27,312 bases of DNA from an uncultured Collinsella sp. GTDB lineage: Bacteria; Actinomycetota; Coriobacteriia; Coriobacteriales; Coriobacteriaceae. The notes beneath the pieces were generated by a model. That model saw nothing but the letters and a program-made list of their open reading frames with translations. It did no database searches and was not told the origin of the DNA. Shown here piece after piece: positions 15,855 to 23,953 of this stretch (position 1 is its first letter; every line of letters begins with the position of its first letter). Made by a program: the position numbers and the translations under genes. Location: the NCBI GenBank assembly GCA_900545875.1, contig URAQ01000001.1, positions 1-27,312 on the forward strand, read 5' to 3'.

Positions 15855-16058
15855 GTTTAAACAAAATGGTGGCACGCAGACGCATTGGGATTCACCTAAA
15901 AGCGGTCTTAACGAACGGTGCACCTTTATATGTCTTTGAAAACAATCAGCAAATCACGTTTTAGCAGGCAATGAGCTATAAGCCAGCAACGTAATCAATT
16001 TGTAACAAACATAGACGTTTAAACAAATAATCCAACCTTTTGCGAATTTAGCTATAAT
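15855..16058 (+). promoter_or_regulatory. Leader and promoter region of the PTS operon
   Basis: The 337-base gap before the PTS operon is AT-rich and holds no gene. The palindrome GTTTAAAC, followed each time by AAA, occurs at 15855-15862 and 16017-16024, possible operator half-sites 162 bases apart. TATAAT at 16053-16058 is a good -10 box; the corresponding -35 (ATCCAA near 16030) is poor, which fits an activated promoter. Function inferred. Confidence 0.45.
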
Positions 16059-16128
16059 TCCACAATCCAAACAGGTATACTCCTTTCATGTCGTGTAGGA
16101 AATACGTAGACAAAAAGGAGGTTATGTG

Positions 16129-17118
16129 ATGGTAAGTATTGTTCTTGCTAGCCACGGGGACTTGGCAGCTGGAATCAAGCAGACGGGCTCGATGGTCTTT
16201 GGCGATCAGCCGTCTGTTGCCGTGGTCTCGCTCGAGCCGAGCATGGGCCCCGACGATTTCCGTGCCAAGGTCGAGGAAGCAGTCGCTTCCTTCGAGGACC
16301 AGGAGCAGGTGCTCTTCCTCGTTGATCTGTGGGGCGGCACGCCGTTCAACCAGATCAGCGGGCTCATCGAGGGCCACGATTCCTGGGCTATCGTCACCGG
16401 TGTCAACCTGCCTATGCTCATTGAGGCATATTCGCAGCGCTTTGACGCAAAGAACACTGCACATGCGATCGCAAAACATCTCGTGACTGAGGCTAAGGCT
16501 GGCGTGCGCGTCAAGCCCGAGTCTCTGGAGCCCGAGGAGAAGAAGCCGGCTGCGGCCGCCGCTGCTCCTGCAGGCGCCATCCCTCCGGGAACGGTCATCG
16601 GCGACGGGCACATCAAGATTGCCCACGTCCGTATCGACACCCGTCTGCTTCATGGTCAGGTGGCCACCACGTGGACCAAGCAGATCAACCCCAACCGCAT
16701 CATCGTGGTTTCCGACGGCGTTGCTCACGACGAGCTCCGCAAGACCATGATCGAGCAGGCTGCCCCTCCGGGAGTCCATGCCAACGTCGTGCCCATCAAG
16801 AAGATGGCCGAGGTCGTCAAGGACACGCGCTTTGGTGACACCAAGGCCATGCTGCTCTTCGAGAACCCGCAGGATCTGCTCAAGGCCATCAAGGCCGGCG
16901 TCGACATCAAGGAAGTCAACATCGGTTCCATGGCTCACTCCAAGGGCAAGGTCGTCGTCACCAACGCCGTCGCTATGGGCGATGACGACGTCAAGACTCT
17001 CGAGGCTCTCAAGGCCAAGGGCGTCAAGTTCGAGGTCCGCAAGGTTCCTTCGGATTCCTCCGAGGATCTCGACGCCATGTTGAAGAAAGCTAAGGCCGAA
17101 CTGGCCGCTCAAGCATAG
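16129..17118 (+). CDS. PTS mannose/fructose/sorbose-family EIIAB component
   Basis: This cytoplasmic phosphotransfer subunit takes phosphate from HPr and passes it to sugar entering through IIC/IID. ATG 16129 is 7 bases after AAGGAGG; GTG 16126 directly before it is less well spaced. The product has 329 aa, a fused IIA-IIB like E. coli ManX. The IIA domain (about 1-130) has LASHGDLAAG with phosphorylatable His9 and the LVDLWGGTPFN motif. An Ala/Pro/Lys linker follows (EPEEKKPAAAAAAPAG). The IIB domain (about 165-329) starts HVRIDTRLLHGQVATTW with active His175. First gene of the operon, 18 bases before IIC. Sugar specificity cannot be read from sequence; the fusion layout favours mannose/glucose. 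Confidence 0.95.
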   Translation: MVSIVLASHGDLAAGIKQTGSMVFGDQPSVAVVSLEPSMGPDDFRAKVEEAVASFEDQEQVLFLVDLWGGTPFNQISGLIEGHDSWAIVTGVNLPMLIEAYSQRFDAKNTAHAIAKHLVTEAKAGVRVKPESLEPEEKKPAAAAAAPAGAIPPGTVIGDGHIKIAHVRIDTRLLHGQVATTWTKQINPNRIIVVSDGVAHDELRKTMIEQAAPPGVHANVVPIKKMAEVVKDTRFGDTKAMLLFENPQDLLKAIKAGVDIKEVNIGSMAHSKGKVVVTNAVAMGDDDVKTLEALKAKGVKFEVRKVPSDSSEDLDAMLKKAKAELAAQA

Positions 17119-17136
17119 TAAAGGAGGGTCCGATAC

Positions 17137-17955
17137 ATGTCTGCAATCACTATTCTGCTTGTTGCGATTGTCGCGTTGCTTGCCGGTATGGAAGGCATTC
17201 TGGATGAGTTCCAGTTCCATCAGCCGCTCGTGGCATGCACGCTTATCGGTCTCGTAACCGGTCACCTTCAGGAGGGCATCCTCCTGGGCGGTTCGCTCCA
17301 GATGATGGCCCTTGGCTGGGCTAACGTTGGCGCCGCTGTCGCGCCTGACGCCGCTCTGGCCTCGGTCGCTTCTTCGATCATCATGGTGCTCGCCCTCAAC
17401 GGTGGCGCCACCGATTCGGCAAAGGCCGTTACCGCCGCCATCGCCGTCGCCGTCCCGCTGTCGGTCGCTGGCCTGTTCCTGACCATGATCTGCCGTACCC
17501 TGGCCACCGCTATCGCTCACGCCATGGACGGTTGCGCCGAGAAGGGCGACTTCTCCGGCATCGAGCGCTGGCAGTACGCTGCCATCCTCATGCAGGGCCT
17601 TCGTATCGCCATCCCGGCAGTACTTCTGTGCATCATCCCGGCCGAGGCTGTTACCAACGCGCTTAACGCTATGCCCGACTGGCTGTCCGGCGGCATGGCT
17701 GTCGGCGGCGGCATGGTCGCTTCCGTCGGTTACGCCATGGTCATCAACATGATGGCCACCAAGGAGACCTGGCCGTTCTTCATCCTCGGCTTTGTCCTTG
17801 CTGCCATCCCTCAGCTCACGCTGATCGCCCTTGGCCTCATCGGCATCTCCCTTGCCCTCATCTACCTTGGCCTTAAGGATCTGGCCAAGCAGGGTGGCGG
17901 CATGGGCGGCGGCTCCGGTGACCCGCTCGGCGACATTCTGAACGATTACGAGTAG
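17137..17955 (+). CDS. PTS mannose-family EIIC permease component
   Basis: The product has 272 aa, the usual size for the EII-Sor family, and is an integral membrane protein forming the sugar path together with IID. ATG 17137 follows AAAGGAGGG. Visible features are an N-terminal hydrophobic helix (SAITILLVAIVALLAGMEG), the conserved stretch HQPLVACTLIGLVTGHLQEG then LGGSLQMMALGWANVGAAVAPD, and further helices to about residue 250. A short Gly/Asp-rich cytoplasmic tail (GGGMGGGSGDPLGD) ends the protein. The gene lies between IIAB (18 bases upstream) and IID (16 bases downstream), so all three are translated from one message. Confidence 0.95.
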   Translation: MSAITILLVAIVALLAGMEGILDEFQFHQPLVACTLIGLVTGHLQEGILLGGSLQMMALGWANVGAAVAPDAALASVASSIIMVLALNGGATDSAKAVTAAIAVAVPLSVAGLFLTMICRTLATAIAHAMDGCAEKGDFSGIERWQYAAILMQGLRIAIPAVLLCIIPAEAVTNALNAMPDWLSGGMAVGGGMVASVGYAMVINMMATKETWPFFILGFVLAAIPQLTLIALGLIGISLALIYLGLKDLAKQGGGMGGGSGDPLGDILNDYE

Positions 17956-17971
17956 GAGGGGAGTGATACAT

Positions 17972-18892
17972 ATGGCAGAGAACAAGATTCAGCTCACCAA
18001 GGCTGACCGCAAGAAGGTTTGCTTCCGTCATCAGTTCCTTCAGGGCTCGTGGAACTACGAGCGTATGCAGAACGGCGGCTGGTGCTTCGCAATGATCCCT
18101 GCGATCAAGAAGCTCTACACCAACAAGGATGACCAGATTGCCGCTCTTAAGCGCCACCTGGAGTTCTATAACACCCATCCCTATGTTTCCGCCCCCGTCA
18201 TTGGCGTCACCCTCGCTCTCGAGGAGGAGCGCGCCAACGGTGCTCCGATCGACGACGTCGCCATTCAGGGCGTCAAGGTCGGTATGATGGGCCCGCTCGC
18301 CGGCGTCGGCGACCCCGCCTTCTGGTTCACCCTTCGCCCGATTCTGGGCGCTCTGGGCGCTTCCCTGGCCCTGTCCGGCAGCATCGCCGGTCCGCTGCTG
18401 TTCTTCTTCGCGTGGAACATCATCCGTTACGCCTTCCTGTGGTACACGCAGGAGTTTGGCTACAAGGTCGGCTCCTCCATCGCCAAGGACCTCTCCGGCG
18501 GTCTGATGGGCAAGGTCACCGAGGGTGCTTCCATCCTGGGTATGTTCATCATCGGCGCCCTGGTCGAGCGCTGGGTGTCCATCTCCTTCACCCCGGTCGT
18601 CTCCAAGGTCACGCAGTCTGCTGGCGCCTTTATCGACTGGGCTAACCTGCCCTCCGGTTCTGAGGGTGTCAAGGAAGCACTGACGATGTATAACTCCATC
18701 GGTGCTAACGCCCTTGATCAGGTGAAGGTCACCACGCTTCAGGCCAACCTCGATCAGCTCATCCCCGGCCTTGCCGCCGTGTGCCTGACCCTGCTGGTCT
18801 GCAAGCTCCTCAAGAAGAAGGTCAGCCCGATCGTCATCATCCTGGCTCTCTTCGCCATCGGCATCATCGGTCGCGTCTGCGGCTTCATGTAA
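17972..18892 (+). CDS. PTS mannose-family EIID permease component
   Basis: The product has 306 aa. ATG 17972 is 8 bases after GGGGAG; a GTG at 17963 inside the ribosome binding site is less likely. The protein has the EIID-AGA layout: soluble N-terminal part with FRHQFLQGSWNYERMQNGGWCFAM (FLQ..WNYERMQ..G is the family signature), the VGMMGPLAGVGDPAFW loop, then hydrophobic helices around 125-175, and a C-terminal helix pair (LAAVCLTLLVCKLL; IVIILALFAIGIIG). It forms the transport channel with IIC. Last gene before a terminator at 18949. Confidence 0.95.
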   Translation: MAENKIQLTKADRKKVCFRHQFLQGSWNYERMQNGGWCFAMIPAIKKLYTNKDDQIAALKRHLEFYNTHPYVSAPVIGVTLALEEERANGAPIDDVAIQGVKVGMMGPLAGVGDPAFWFTLRPILGALGASLALSGSIAGPLLFFFAWNIIRYAFLWYTQEFGYKVGSSIAKDLSGGLMGKVTEGASILGMFIIGALVERWVSISFTPVVSKVTQSAGAFIDWANLPSGSEGVKEALTMYNSIGANALDQVKVTTLQANLDQLIPGLAAVCLTLLVCKLLKKKVSPIVIILALFAIGIIGRVCGFM

Positions 18893-18948
18893 GCACGTTT
18901 CGGCTTAAGACCGAGAATTGCTAGGCAAGGGCTTTTGAGCCATTGAAA

Positions 18949-18994
18949 CGGACCGCACCCGGTGGGTACACTGGATGCGGTCCGATTGTTTTAT
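18949..18994 (+). terminator. Terminator after the PTS IID gene
   Basis: CGGACCGCA (18949-18957) pairs with TGCGGTCCG (18976-18984), followed by ATTGTTTTATTT. It separates IID from the DUF956 gene and may allow partial read-through. Confidence 0.75.
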
Positions 18995-19012
18995 TTGGAG
19001 GGCGAGGCGCGC

Positions 19013-19411
19013 ATGGCGCAATCTCAGAACAGCACGGTCGATCTGGCAACGCCGGCAACCTGCCTGATGGGGCTTACCAGCCACGGTAACGTGATGGTGG
19101 GCAATAAGGCGTTCGAGTACTATAACGAGCGCAATCCCGAGGATTATATTCAAATCCCGTGGGACGAGGTCGACTATATTGCCGCCGAGGTTTTGCGCGG
19201 CACCAAGAAGATTACGCGTTTTGCCATCTTCACCAAGGACAACGGTCACTTTACGTTTTCGACGCGCGACGACAAAGAGACGCTGCGCGCTGTGCGCAAG
19301 TACGTGGACGAGGATAGACTCGTGCGTTCGCCCGACTTTATCGATGTGACGGCCAAGGGCGCCAAGAGCATCCCCGCTGCCATCAAGAGCCTTTTCCACA
19401 GAGACAGCTAA
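19013..19411 (+). CDS. DUF956-family protein associated with mannose PTS
   Basis: The product has 132 aa. ATG 19013 has GAGG 5 bases upstream and GGAGG slightly further; an earlier GTG lies inside the terminator. The sequence MAQSQNSTVDLATPATCLMG, GNVMVGNKAFEYYNERNPED, YIQIPWDEVDYIAAEV and FTFSTRDDKETLRAVRKYV matches my memory of DUF956, which in Firmicutes is the gene after manLMN (sometimes called manO). The fold resembles PH-like membrane-protein partners, and a regulatory or assembly role with the permease has been suggested but is not established. Its position right after the PTS operon supports the assignment. A terminator precedes and follows it. Confidence 0.85.
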   Translation: MAQSQNSTVDLATPATCLMGLTSHGNVMVGNKAFEYYNERNPEDYIQIPWDEVDYIAAEVLRGTKKITRFAIFTKDNGHFTFSTRDDKETLRAVRKYVDEDRLVRSPDFIDVTAKGAKSIPAAIKSLFHRDS

Positions 19412-19429
19412 TCGTTGGCGATAGATGGC

Positions 19430-19479
19430 GGAAAATGCATCCCGGAATTTGCTCTCATTCCGGGATGCATTTTCCTTTT
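19430..19479. terminator. Strong terminator after the DUF956 gene
   Basis: Bases 19430-19448 and 19457-19475 form a perfect 19-bp stem (left arm begins GGAAAATGCATCCCGG) with an 8-base loop, followed by TTTT. The A-run in the left arm means it could work in both directions. Confidence 0.85.
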
Positions 19480-19620
19480 GAGGGCCAGTTGGGAAAGCTT
19501 GTCCCATTATTTCGCGTTATTCCGGGTTATTCTTTCCGATATTGAGGATTGCCCTCGGAAACTATTCGCTATAGAGCCTTCTCGATGAGTGGCCATGCGC
19601 TACATGGCAAAGGGGTAAAT

Positions 19621-19629
19621 CTGCTACAC
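19621..19629 (+). promoter_or_regulatory. Extended -10 promoter element of the tRNA gene
   Basis: TGCTACACT matches an extended -10 (TGn-TACACT) 12 bases before the mature tRNA. I see no clear -35. Confidence 0.45.
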
Positions 19630-19640
19630 TAGTACAACAT

Positions 19641-19716
19641 GCCTCCGTAGCTCAGGGGATAGAGCACCGCTCTCCTAAAGCGGGTGTCGACGGTTCGAAT
19701 CCGCCCGGGGGCACCA
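19641..19716 (+). tRNA. tRNA-Arg, anticodon CCT
   Basis: The 76-nt cloverleaf is complete. Acceptor GCCTCCG pairs with CGGGGGC, the D arm is GCTC/GAGC, the anticodon stem CCGCT/AGCGG encloses loop CTCCTAA with anticodon CCT (reads AGG, Arg), and the T loop is TTCGAAT. Discriminator A and CCA are encoded (19713-19716). The T stem has one apparent A-C mismatch. tRNA 3' ends are common integration sites, and everything to the right up to the window end looks like a mobile element. Confidence 0.96.
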
Positions 19717-19725
19717 GGAAAATCG

Positions 19726-19766
19726 CAGGTCAGGAGTTATTTTTGCTTCTGACCTGTTCTGGTTTT
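19726..19766 (+). terminator. Probable terminator of the tRNA transcript
   Basis: CAGGTCAG (19726-19733) pairs with CTGACCTG (19749-19756), followed by TTCTGGTTTT, 9 bases after the tRNA CCA. Confidence 0.6.
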
Positions 19767-19848
19767 GGGGCTAAGAACCGCTTCCGTTTGTAAATCTGGT
19801 AAGTAAATATTATGACTTCCCGAGTTTTCCACTGAAAACAGGAAATCA

Positions 19849-20011
19849 CCATTTTGGGGATAAAAGTTTTCAACAGCTGTCAGTCGGTTCCATTTTGGTG
19901 AAGCGCTTCCCCCTTTTGGGTAAATTATTTCACCATTTTGATGATTCGGTAGCTTCGAATTCTTTGATAAAACGCCTGTTCAGAAGCTTGTGCTATACCC
20001 ATTTTGGTGAA
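19849..20011. repeat. Five helically phased CCATTTTGGTGAA-like motifs
   Basis: CCATTTTGG or a one-base variant begins at 19849, 19890, 19911 (CCCTTTTGG), 19933 (CCATTTTGA) and 19999. The steps are 41, 21, 22 and 66 bases, all close to multiples of about 21-22, i.e. two helical turns. The copies at 19890 and 19999 extend identically to CCATTTTGGTGAA. They lie in the 444-base non-coding stretch between the tRNA and the XRE gene, in AT-rich DNA. Phased same-strand repeats next to a tRNA suit arm-type integrase/excisionase sites or a cooperative regulator. Confidence 0.75.
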
Positions 20012-20045
20012 ACCAATTAATAGAGAAATATACTATAAAGAAATA

Positions 20046-20064
20046 GGGACGGCGATGCCGTCCC
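20046..20064 (-). terminator. Probable terminator of the XRE gene
   Basis: GGGACGGC (20046-20053) and GCCGTCCC (20057-20064) form a tight hairpin. On the minus strand it is followed by TATTTCTTTATAG. Further small stems (for example GGTCACG/CGTGACC at 20089-20105) lie between it and the gene. Confidence 0.55.
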
Positions 20065-20160
20065 CTTCGCTCGCAAAGCTCGCTGCGCGGTCACGTGCCG
20101 TGACCTTGCCGCCGGCTACGCCGTCGATTGATACGCTCACTGCGTTCGCTGATTGATAGA

Positions 20161-20409
20161 CTAATCCGTTATATCGGTGACACCAGTCATAAGTGCAGCG
20201 TTTGACATGTTGAATCCATTGGCAATTTTACAGATGTTGGAAAGACTGACATTTCTTCGTCCGACCTCTATCGAGGCGTAGTAAGACCTGTCCATGTCGA
20301 TACGGTTCGCAAATTGCTCTTGTGAGTAACCAAACTTTGATCTGAGTTCTTTGCAGCGTAGACCAAAGGATCGTTGTAGTGGCGAGATATCCATGACAAA
20401 AAGAGTCAT
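20161..20409 (-). CDS. XRE-family helix-turn-helix regulator
   Basis: Small cytoplasmic DNA-binding protein of 82 aa from the ATG with first base at 20409, or 77 aa from the ATG at 20394. A TTG at 20430 is also in frame. None has a clear ribosome binding site, so a leaderless or short-leader message is possible. The domain reads RCKELRSKFGYSQEQFANRIDMDRSYYASIEVGRRNVSLSNICKIANGF (about 20364 to 20216; key residues Q, A, Y, I, E, G, R, L), a classic Cro/C1-type fold (SQEQFA helix 2, recognition helix DRSYYASIEVGRR). It is divergent from the surface-protein gene, and two inverted repeats overlap its start and the facing promoter. It probably regulates both genes, in the manner of element-borne XRE repressors or restriction C-proteins. 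Confidence 0.88.
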   Translation of the reverse strand: MTLFVMDISPLQRSFGLRCKELRSKFGYSQEQFANRIDMDRSYYASIEVGRRNVSLSNICKIANGFNMSNAALMTGVTDITD

Positions 20410-20450
20410 GGATTGTTGTATAAATGCCAACGGACTATATACAACAATCC
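20389..20450. promoter_or_regulatory. Divergent control region with two inverted repeats
   Basis: GGATTGTTGTATA (20410-20422) is perfectly inverted at TATACAACAATCC (20438-20450), 15 bases apart. A promoter for the surface protein, TTGTTG (20413-20418)-N17-TATATA (20436-20441), is built into both arms. A second repeat, ATCCATGAC (20389-20397) and GTCATGGAT (20405-20413), covers both candidate XRE start codons. A regulator bound here would block the plus-strand promoter directly. Confidence 0.72.
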
Positions 20451-20525
20451 CAGATGAGGAGCATAATTACCTTTATTGGAAAGAGCTCTGATACCTAGTC
20501 GGATAGGGAACGGAAAAGGAATGGA

Positions 20526-23500
20526 ATGGCAATGACTCAGGGAAAGCACTTCGCTGCCGGCGGCGACCACTTCGCCGCACTGCCAAGCAAAAAGATTCAC
20601 ACTCCGAAGGGGATCGCGCGTCTGACCGTCACCGCGGCGACCATGGCCGCCATGACCGGATCGAGCCTCATCTCACCGTTCACGGCATTCGCCCAGACCG
20701 GTGACGGGGGCACACAGCACCCCGCCGTGATGTCGCCGATCGCCGCCCACGCCGGCGCGGCATCCGGTACCGGCGCGAAATCCGCCGCACAGACCATCGC
20801 GGACCTGCAGAAGGCAGTCAACGAGGCGAAGGCGAAGGAGGACGCCGCCAAGGCAGCCTACGATGAGGCCGCCGGTCCCTACAACGAGGCGGCTTCCGCC
20901 CGCGACCAGGCCAAGGCATCCTACGATTCTGCAGTCAACGCCGGCACGGCAGCCGACCGAGCGGCAATGGACGAGTACGCCCGCCAGGTCGCAGAGGGCA
21001 AGGACGCCGCCGATGCCGCCGGCAAGGACCTCGAGCAGGCGAAGGCGGGTCTCGCAGACGCCAAGGCGGATGCGTCCGAGAAGGACGAAGCGTACCAGTC
21101 CGCCCTCAAGGCGGCCCAGGATGCCAAGGACGCCCTCGATAAGGCCAAGGCAGATGCCGTAAGCGCCACCCCGGAGGCAATCAGTGCCGCCGAACAGGCC
21201 GTGCGCGACGCCCAGGCTGCCGTGGAAAGGGCACAGGCCGGCCTCGCCAACGCCAACGCGACGCTTGCCGATGCCCAGTCCAAGCTGGTCGCGGCCCAGT
21301 CTGCAAAGGATTCCGCCGACGCCGTCCTCGCCGCAGCCCAGCAGAACAAGGACGCGGCGGATGCGAAGGCCGCAGCCGCCAGCGCCGCCTACGAGAAGGC
21401 GAAAGCAGACCTCGCCGCAGCGGAGGCAGGCGCCAGCGGTCCGGAGTACGATGCGGCAAAACAGAAGGTCGCGGACGCAGAGGCAACCCTCGCCGCCGCA
21501 CGAGCGGTGCAGTCCCAGTGCGAGTCCGAGCTCGAGCAGGTGCAGTCCGCCGCGGCAACGGCACAGACCGAGCTAAATGATGCCCAGGCATCCCTCTCTG
21601 CGAAGCAGCAGGCCGCGGTCGATGCCGCGTCCGGCGTGAACGACGCCCAGTCCGCACTCGATGCCGCGAACTCCGACCTCGATGCGGCCAAGCAGGCGAA
21701 CGCCGATGCCATCGCCAAGCTGGATGCCGCGAAGCAGGCTGTCAAGGACGCCGAGTCCGCCAAGGCAGCCGCCGACGTAGAGCTCGCGAACGCCAAGACC
21801 GCAAAGGATACCGCTGACGCGGCCGTGACCGCCGCCCAGCAGAAGGTCGACGAGGCACAGGCGAAACTCGATTCCGCCGACGCGCAACTCAAGCAGGGAG
21901 CCATCGGCTTCTTCCGTGCCATGGGTGCCGAAGATGCAGCCAACATCATCCTGAACGCCAAATATGCCGGAAAGACCGAAGTCGGCAACTCCAAGGACGC
22001 CACGTCTCTTGACAATATGCTCAATGCGATCAGGTGGATGAAGTCCGTCAACGACTACCGCAAGTCGGTCGGCCTGTCCGAGCTCCAGGTCACCTACAAG
22101 CTCATCGCCGGTGCCATTGCGGATGCCAACTACAGTGACACTGTGCTCGATCATGCCCGTCAATATGATTTTGCCGAAAACCTGGCATGGAATTACGGAA
22201 TCGATCCGAGTGGGCAGTGGATCGAGCAGGAGAAGGGCTTTTTCGACAAGGCAACGGAGGCCCTTTATGGAGTCACCGGTCTTGTCGGCAAGGATGCCTA
22301 TGATTTCTATGCAAAGAACGGCGTCGCAATCAACCATTGGATTGCAAACAACTGCCGCTGGGAGAACGGCAGCAGCGGCACCGTCGGCCATTACATGAAC
22401 ATCATCAATCCCGAACTCGCCGTTATGGGAATGGCAACCTGCACCAAGGGCACCATGTCCGGGCTTCAGACGCAGTGCTACACCGCAGAGATCTCCGGCT
22501 GGTCCGGATCCGGTTGGAACACGAACCCCATCTCCGTCGACGAGTACGAGCAAAAGCTGACCTCCTATATCAACGGCCTCAAGAACGCTAAGAGCGCACT
22601 CGACGCAGCCAAGGCCGATCTCGCATCCAAGCAGCAGGCAGCCACCGACGCCGCTGAAACCGTCCAGCAGAAGCAGGACGCAGCGGATTCCGCACAGGCA
22701 GGTGTCGATGCCGCGAAGCAGGGTGTTGCCGATGCCCAGCGTGCCGTCGATGCCACCAAGGCTGATGTCGCCGCCAAGCAGCAGGGCGTCACGGTTGCCC
22801 AGACCGAGCTTGATGCGGCGAAATCGGACCTCGATGCCGCCAACGCGGCAGTCGATACGGCAAAGTCGACCGTACAGCAGAAGCAGGTCGCCTTTGATGC
22901 TGCCAACGCAGCCGTAACGACCGCACAGACCAAGCTGGATTCCGCCAAGGCGGACACCGAGGCCAAGCAGCAGGACGTCATGGATGCGAACGCCGATCTC
23001 GCGAAGTTCTTCCAGGACGTCGCCGACGCCAAGAAGGCGGTCGATACCGCAAAGAGCGTCCATGACGCGGCGGCAGCCGACCAGGTCGAGAAGGCGACCG
23101 TCCTCGCCGCCGCCGAGCAAAAGGCGGACGCCACCGCACGCGCCCTCGCGGATGCCCAGCGTGCCGTCGATGCCGCAAAGGCCGACACCGGCGTTGCCGC
23201 CGACAGGCTTACCGGCTCCCAGACCGATCTCGAGGACGCACAGTCGAACCTCGACATCCTCACCGGCCTTGCCGCGAAGCTCGCAGAGGCACAGCAGCGC
23301 GAGCAGGATGCAGTAAAGGCCGTCAATGACACCAAGGCCGCCCTCGATGCCGCGAAGGCGGATACCATCGCCGCCGAGTCCCTGGTCTCCGCCGCCGAAC
23401 AGGCGAAGGCGCAGGCAGACGCCAAGCTGTCGAAGCTGAACTCCATCGATGCCGGCGCGGCGATCGCTTCCGGCCATGATGTGAACGCGGATGACGCCCT

Positions 23501-23888
23501 CAACGCGCTTTTCGCCGCCGCCGTCGAGGCACGTGCCAAGGTCGCGCCCGCAAAGGCAATCCTGGACGAGAAGCAGACCGTGGTGGACGGGCTCCAGCCC
23601 GGCTACGATGCGGCACTCGCCGCCTACAAGTTGGCGAAGTCCGACCGCATCGCGGCGGAGCAGAAGCTTTCCGATGAGATCGCACGACAGGAGGCGGAGG
23701 AGGCCGCAAAGAAGCAGGCGGCATACACCCCGAAGCACCTCGCCAACACGGAGGCCGCCAAGCCCGGCAGCCTCGCCCAGACCGGCGACAGCGCGGGACT
23801 CATCGGCGAGACGTTCGCCATCGGCGGCACCGTCCTCGTGGCAGCCGGCGTCTTCCTCGATCTGAAGAAGCGCCGCGAGCAGATGTAA
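20526..23888 (+). CDS. Surface-anchored coiled-coil protein with internal CAP domain and LAQTG sorting signal
   Basis: The product has 1120 aa. ATG 20526 follows AAGGA by 5 bases. An unusually long N-terminal export signal ends near AFA-Q (54-57). Residues about 85-458 are an Ala/Lys/Asp/Gln heptad coiled coil (repeats like AAQAKLDAAK). A CAP/SCP-like domain (about 459-660) has H543 and E551 in LDHARQYDFAENLAWNYG, then GHYMNIINPELAVMGMA and WSGSGW, the usual CAP signature. A second coiled coil fills about 670-1075. The end has LAQTG (1083-1087), a hydrophobic helix and KKRREQ, a cell-wall sorting signal of the actinobacterial LAXTG kind rather than LPXTG. Expected location is wall-attached, projecting the CAP domain at the tip of a hairpin-like stalk. 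An adhesin or host/competitor interaction role is inference. Confidence 0.9.
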   Translation: MAMTQGKHFAAGGDHFAALPSKKIHTPKGIARLTVTAATMAAMTGSSLISPFTAFAQTGDGGTQHPAVMSPIAAHAGAASGTGAKSAAQTIADLQKAVNEAKAKEDAAKAAYDEAAGPYNEAASARDQAKASYDSAVNAGTAADRAAMDEYARQVAEGKDAADAAGKDLEQAKAGLADAKADASEKDEAYQSALKAAQDAKDALDKAKADAVSATPEAISAAEQAVRDAQAAVERAQAGLANANATLADAQSKLVAAQSAKDSADAVLAAAQQNKDAADAKAAAASAAYEKAKADLAAAEAGASGPEYDAAKQKVADAEATLAAARAVQSQCESELEQVQSAAATAQTELNDAQASLSAKQQAAVDAASGVNDAQSALDAANSDLDAAKQANADAIAKLDAAKQAVKDAESAKAAADVELANAKTAKDTADAAVTAAQQKVDEAQAKLDSADAQLKQGAIGFFRAMGAEDAANIILNAKYAGKTEVGNSKDATSLDNMLNAIRWMKSVNDYRKSVGLSELQVTYKLIAGAIADANYSDTVLDHARQYDFAENLAWNYGIDPSGQWIEQEKGFFDKATEALYGVTGLVGKDAYDFYAKNGVAINHWIANNCRWENGSSGTVGHYMNIINPELAVMGMATCTKGTMSGLQTQCYTAEISGWSGSGWNTNPISVDEYEQKLTSYINGLKNAKSALDAAKADLASKQQAATDAAETVQQKQDAADSAQAGVDAAKQGVADAQRAVDATKADVAAKQQGVTVAQTELDAAKSDLDAANAAVDTAKSTVQQKQVAFDAANAAVTTAQTKLDSAKADTEAKQQDVMDANADLAKFFQDVADAKKAVDTAKSVHDAAAADQVEKATVLAAAEQKADATARALADAQRAVDAAKADTGVAADRLTGSQTDLEDAQSNLDILTGLAAKLAEAQQREQDAVKAVNDTKAALDAAKADTIAAESLVSAAEQAKAQADAKLSKLNSIDAGAAIASGHDVNADDALNALFAAAVEARAKVAPAKAILDEKQTVVDGLQPGYDAALAAYKLAKSDRIAAEQKLSDEIARQEAEEAAKKQAAYTPKHLANTEAAKPGSLAQTGDSAGLIGETFAIGGTVLVAAGVFLDLKKRREQM

Positions 23889-23895
23889 AAGCGAA

Positions 23896-23931
23896 CCGGG
23901 CGCTGGACACCGGCCAGTGGTCAACGCCCGG
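23896..23931 (+). terminator. Weak hairpin between surface protein and lipoprotein genes
   Basis: CCGGGCG (23896-23902) pairs with CGCCCGG (23925-23931). There is no T-run, and the next gene starts 22 bases later, so it is probably an mRNA processing or attenuation element within one transcript. Confidence 0.4.
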
Positions 23932-23953
23932 CTTCATGGATAGGGAGATCGGT

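Noticed and set aside
16048..17985. 645-codon antisense frame over the PTS genes
   Set aside because: Spans two PTS genes and the promoter region; artefact of GC-biased third positions.
23772..23786. Canonical LPXTG sorting motif
   Set aside because: The motif is LAQTG; called as a LAXTG-type signal instead.
21573..23924. 783-codon antisense frame in the surface protein gene
   Set aside because: Product is Gly/Leu/Arg low complexity caused by the Ala-rich repeats of the sense gene.
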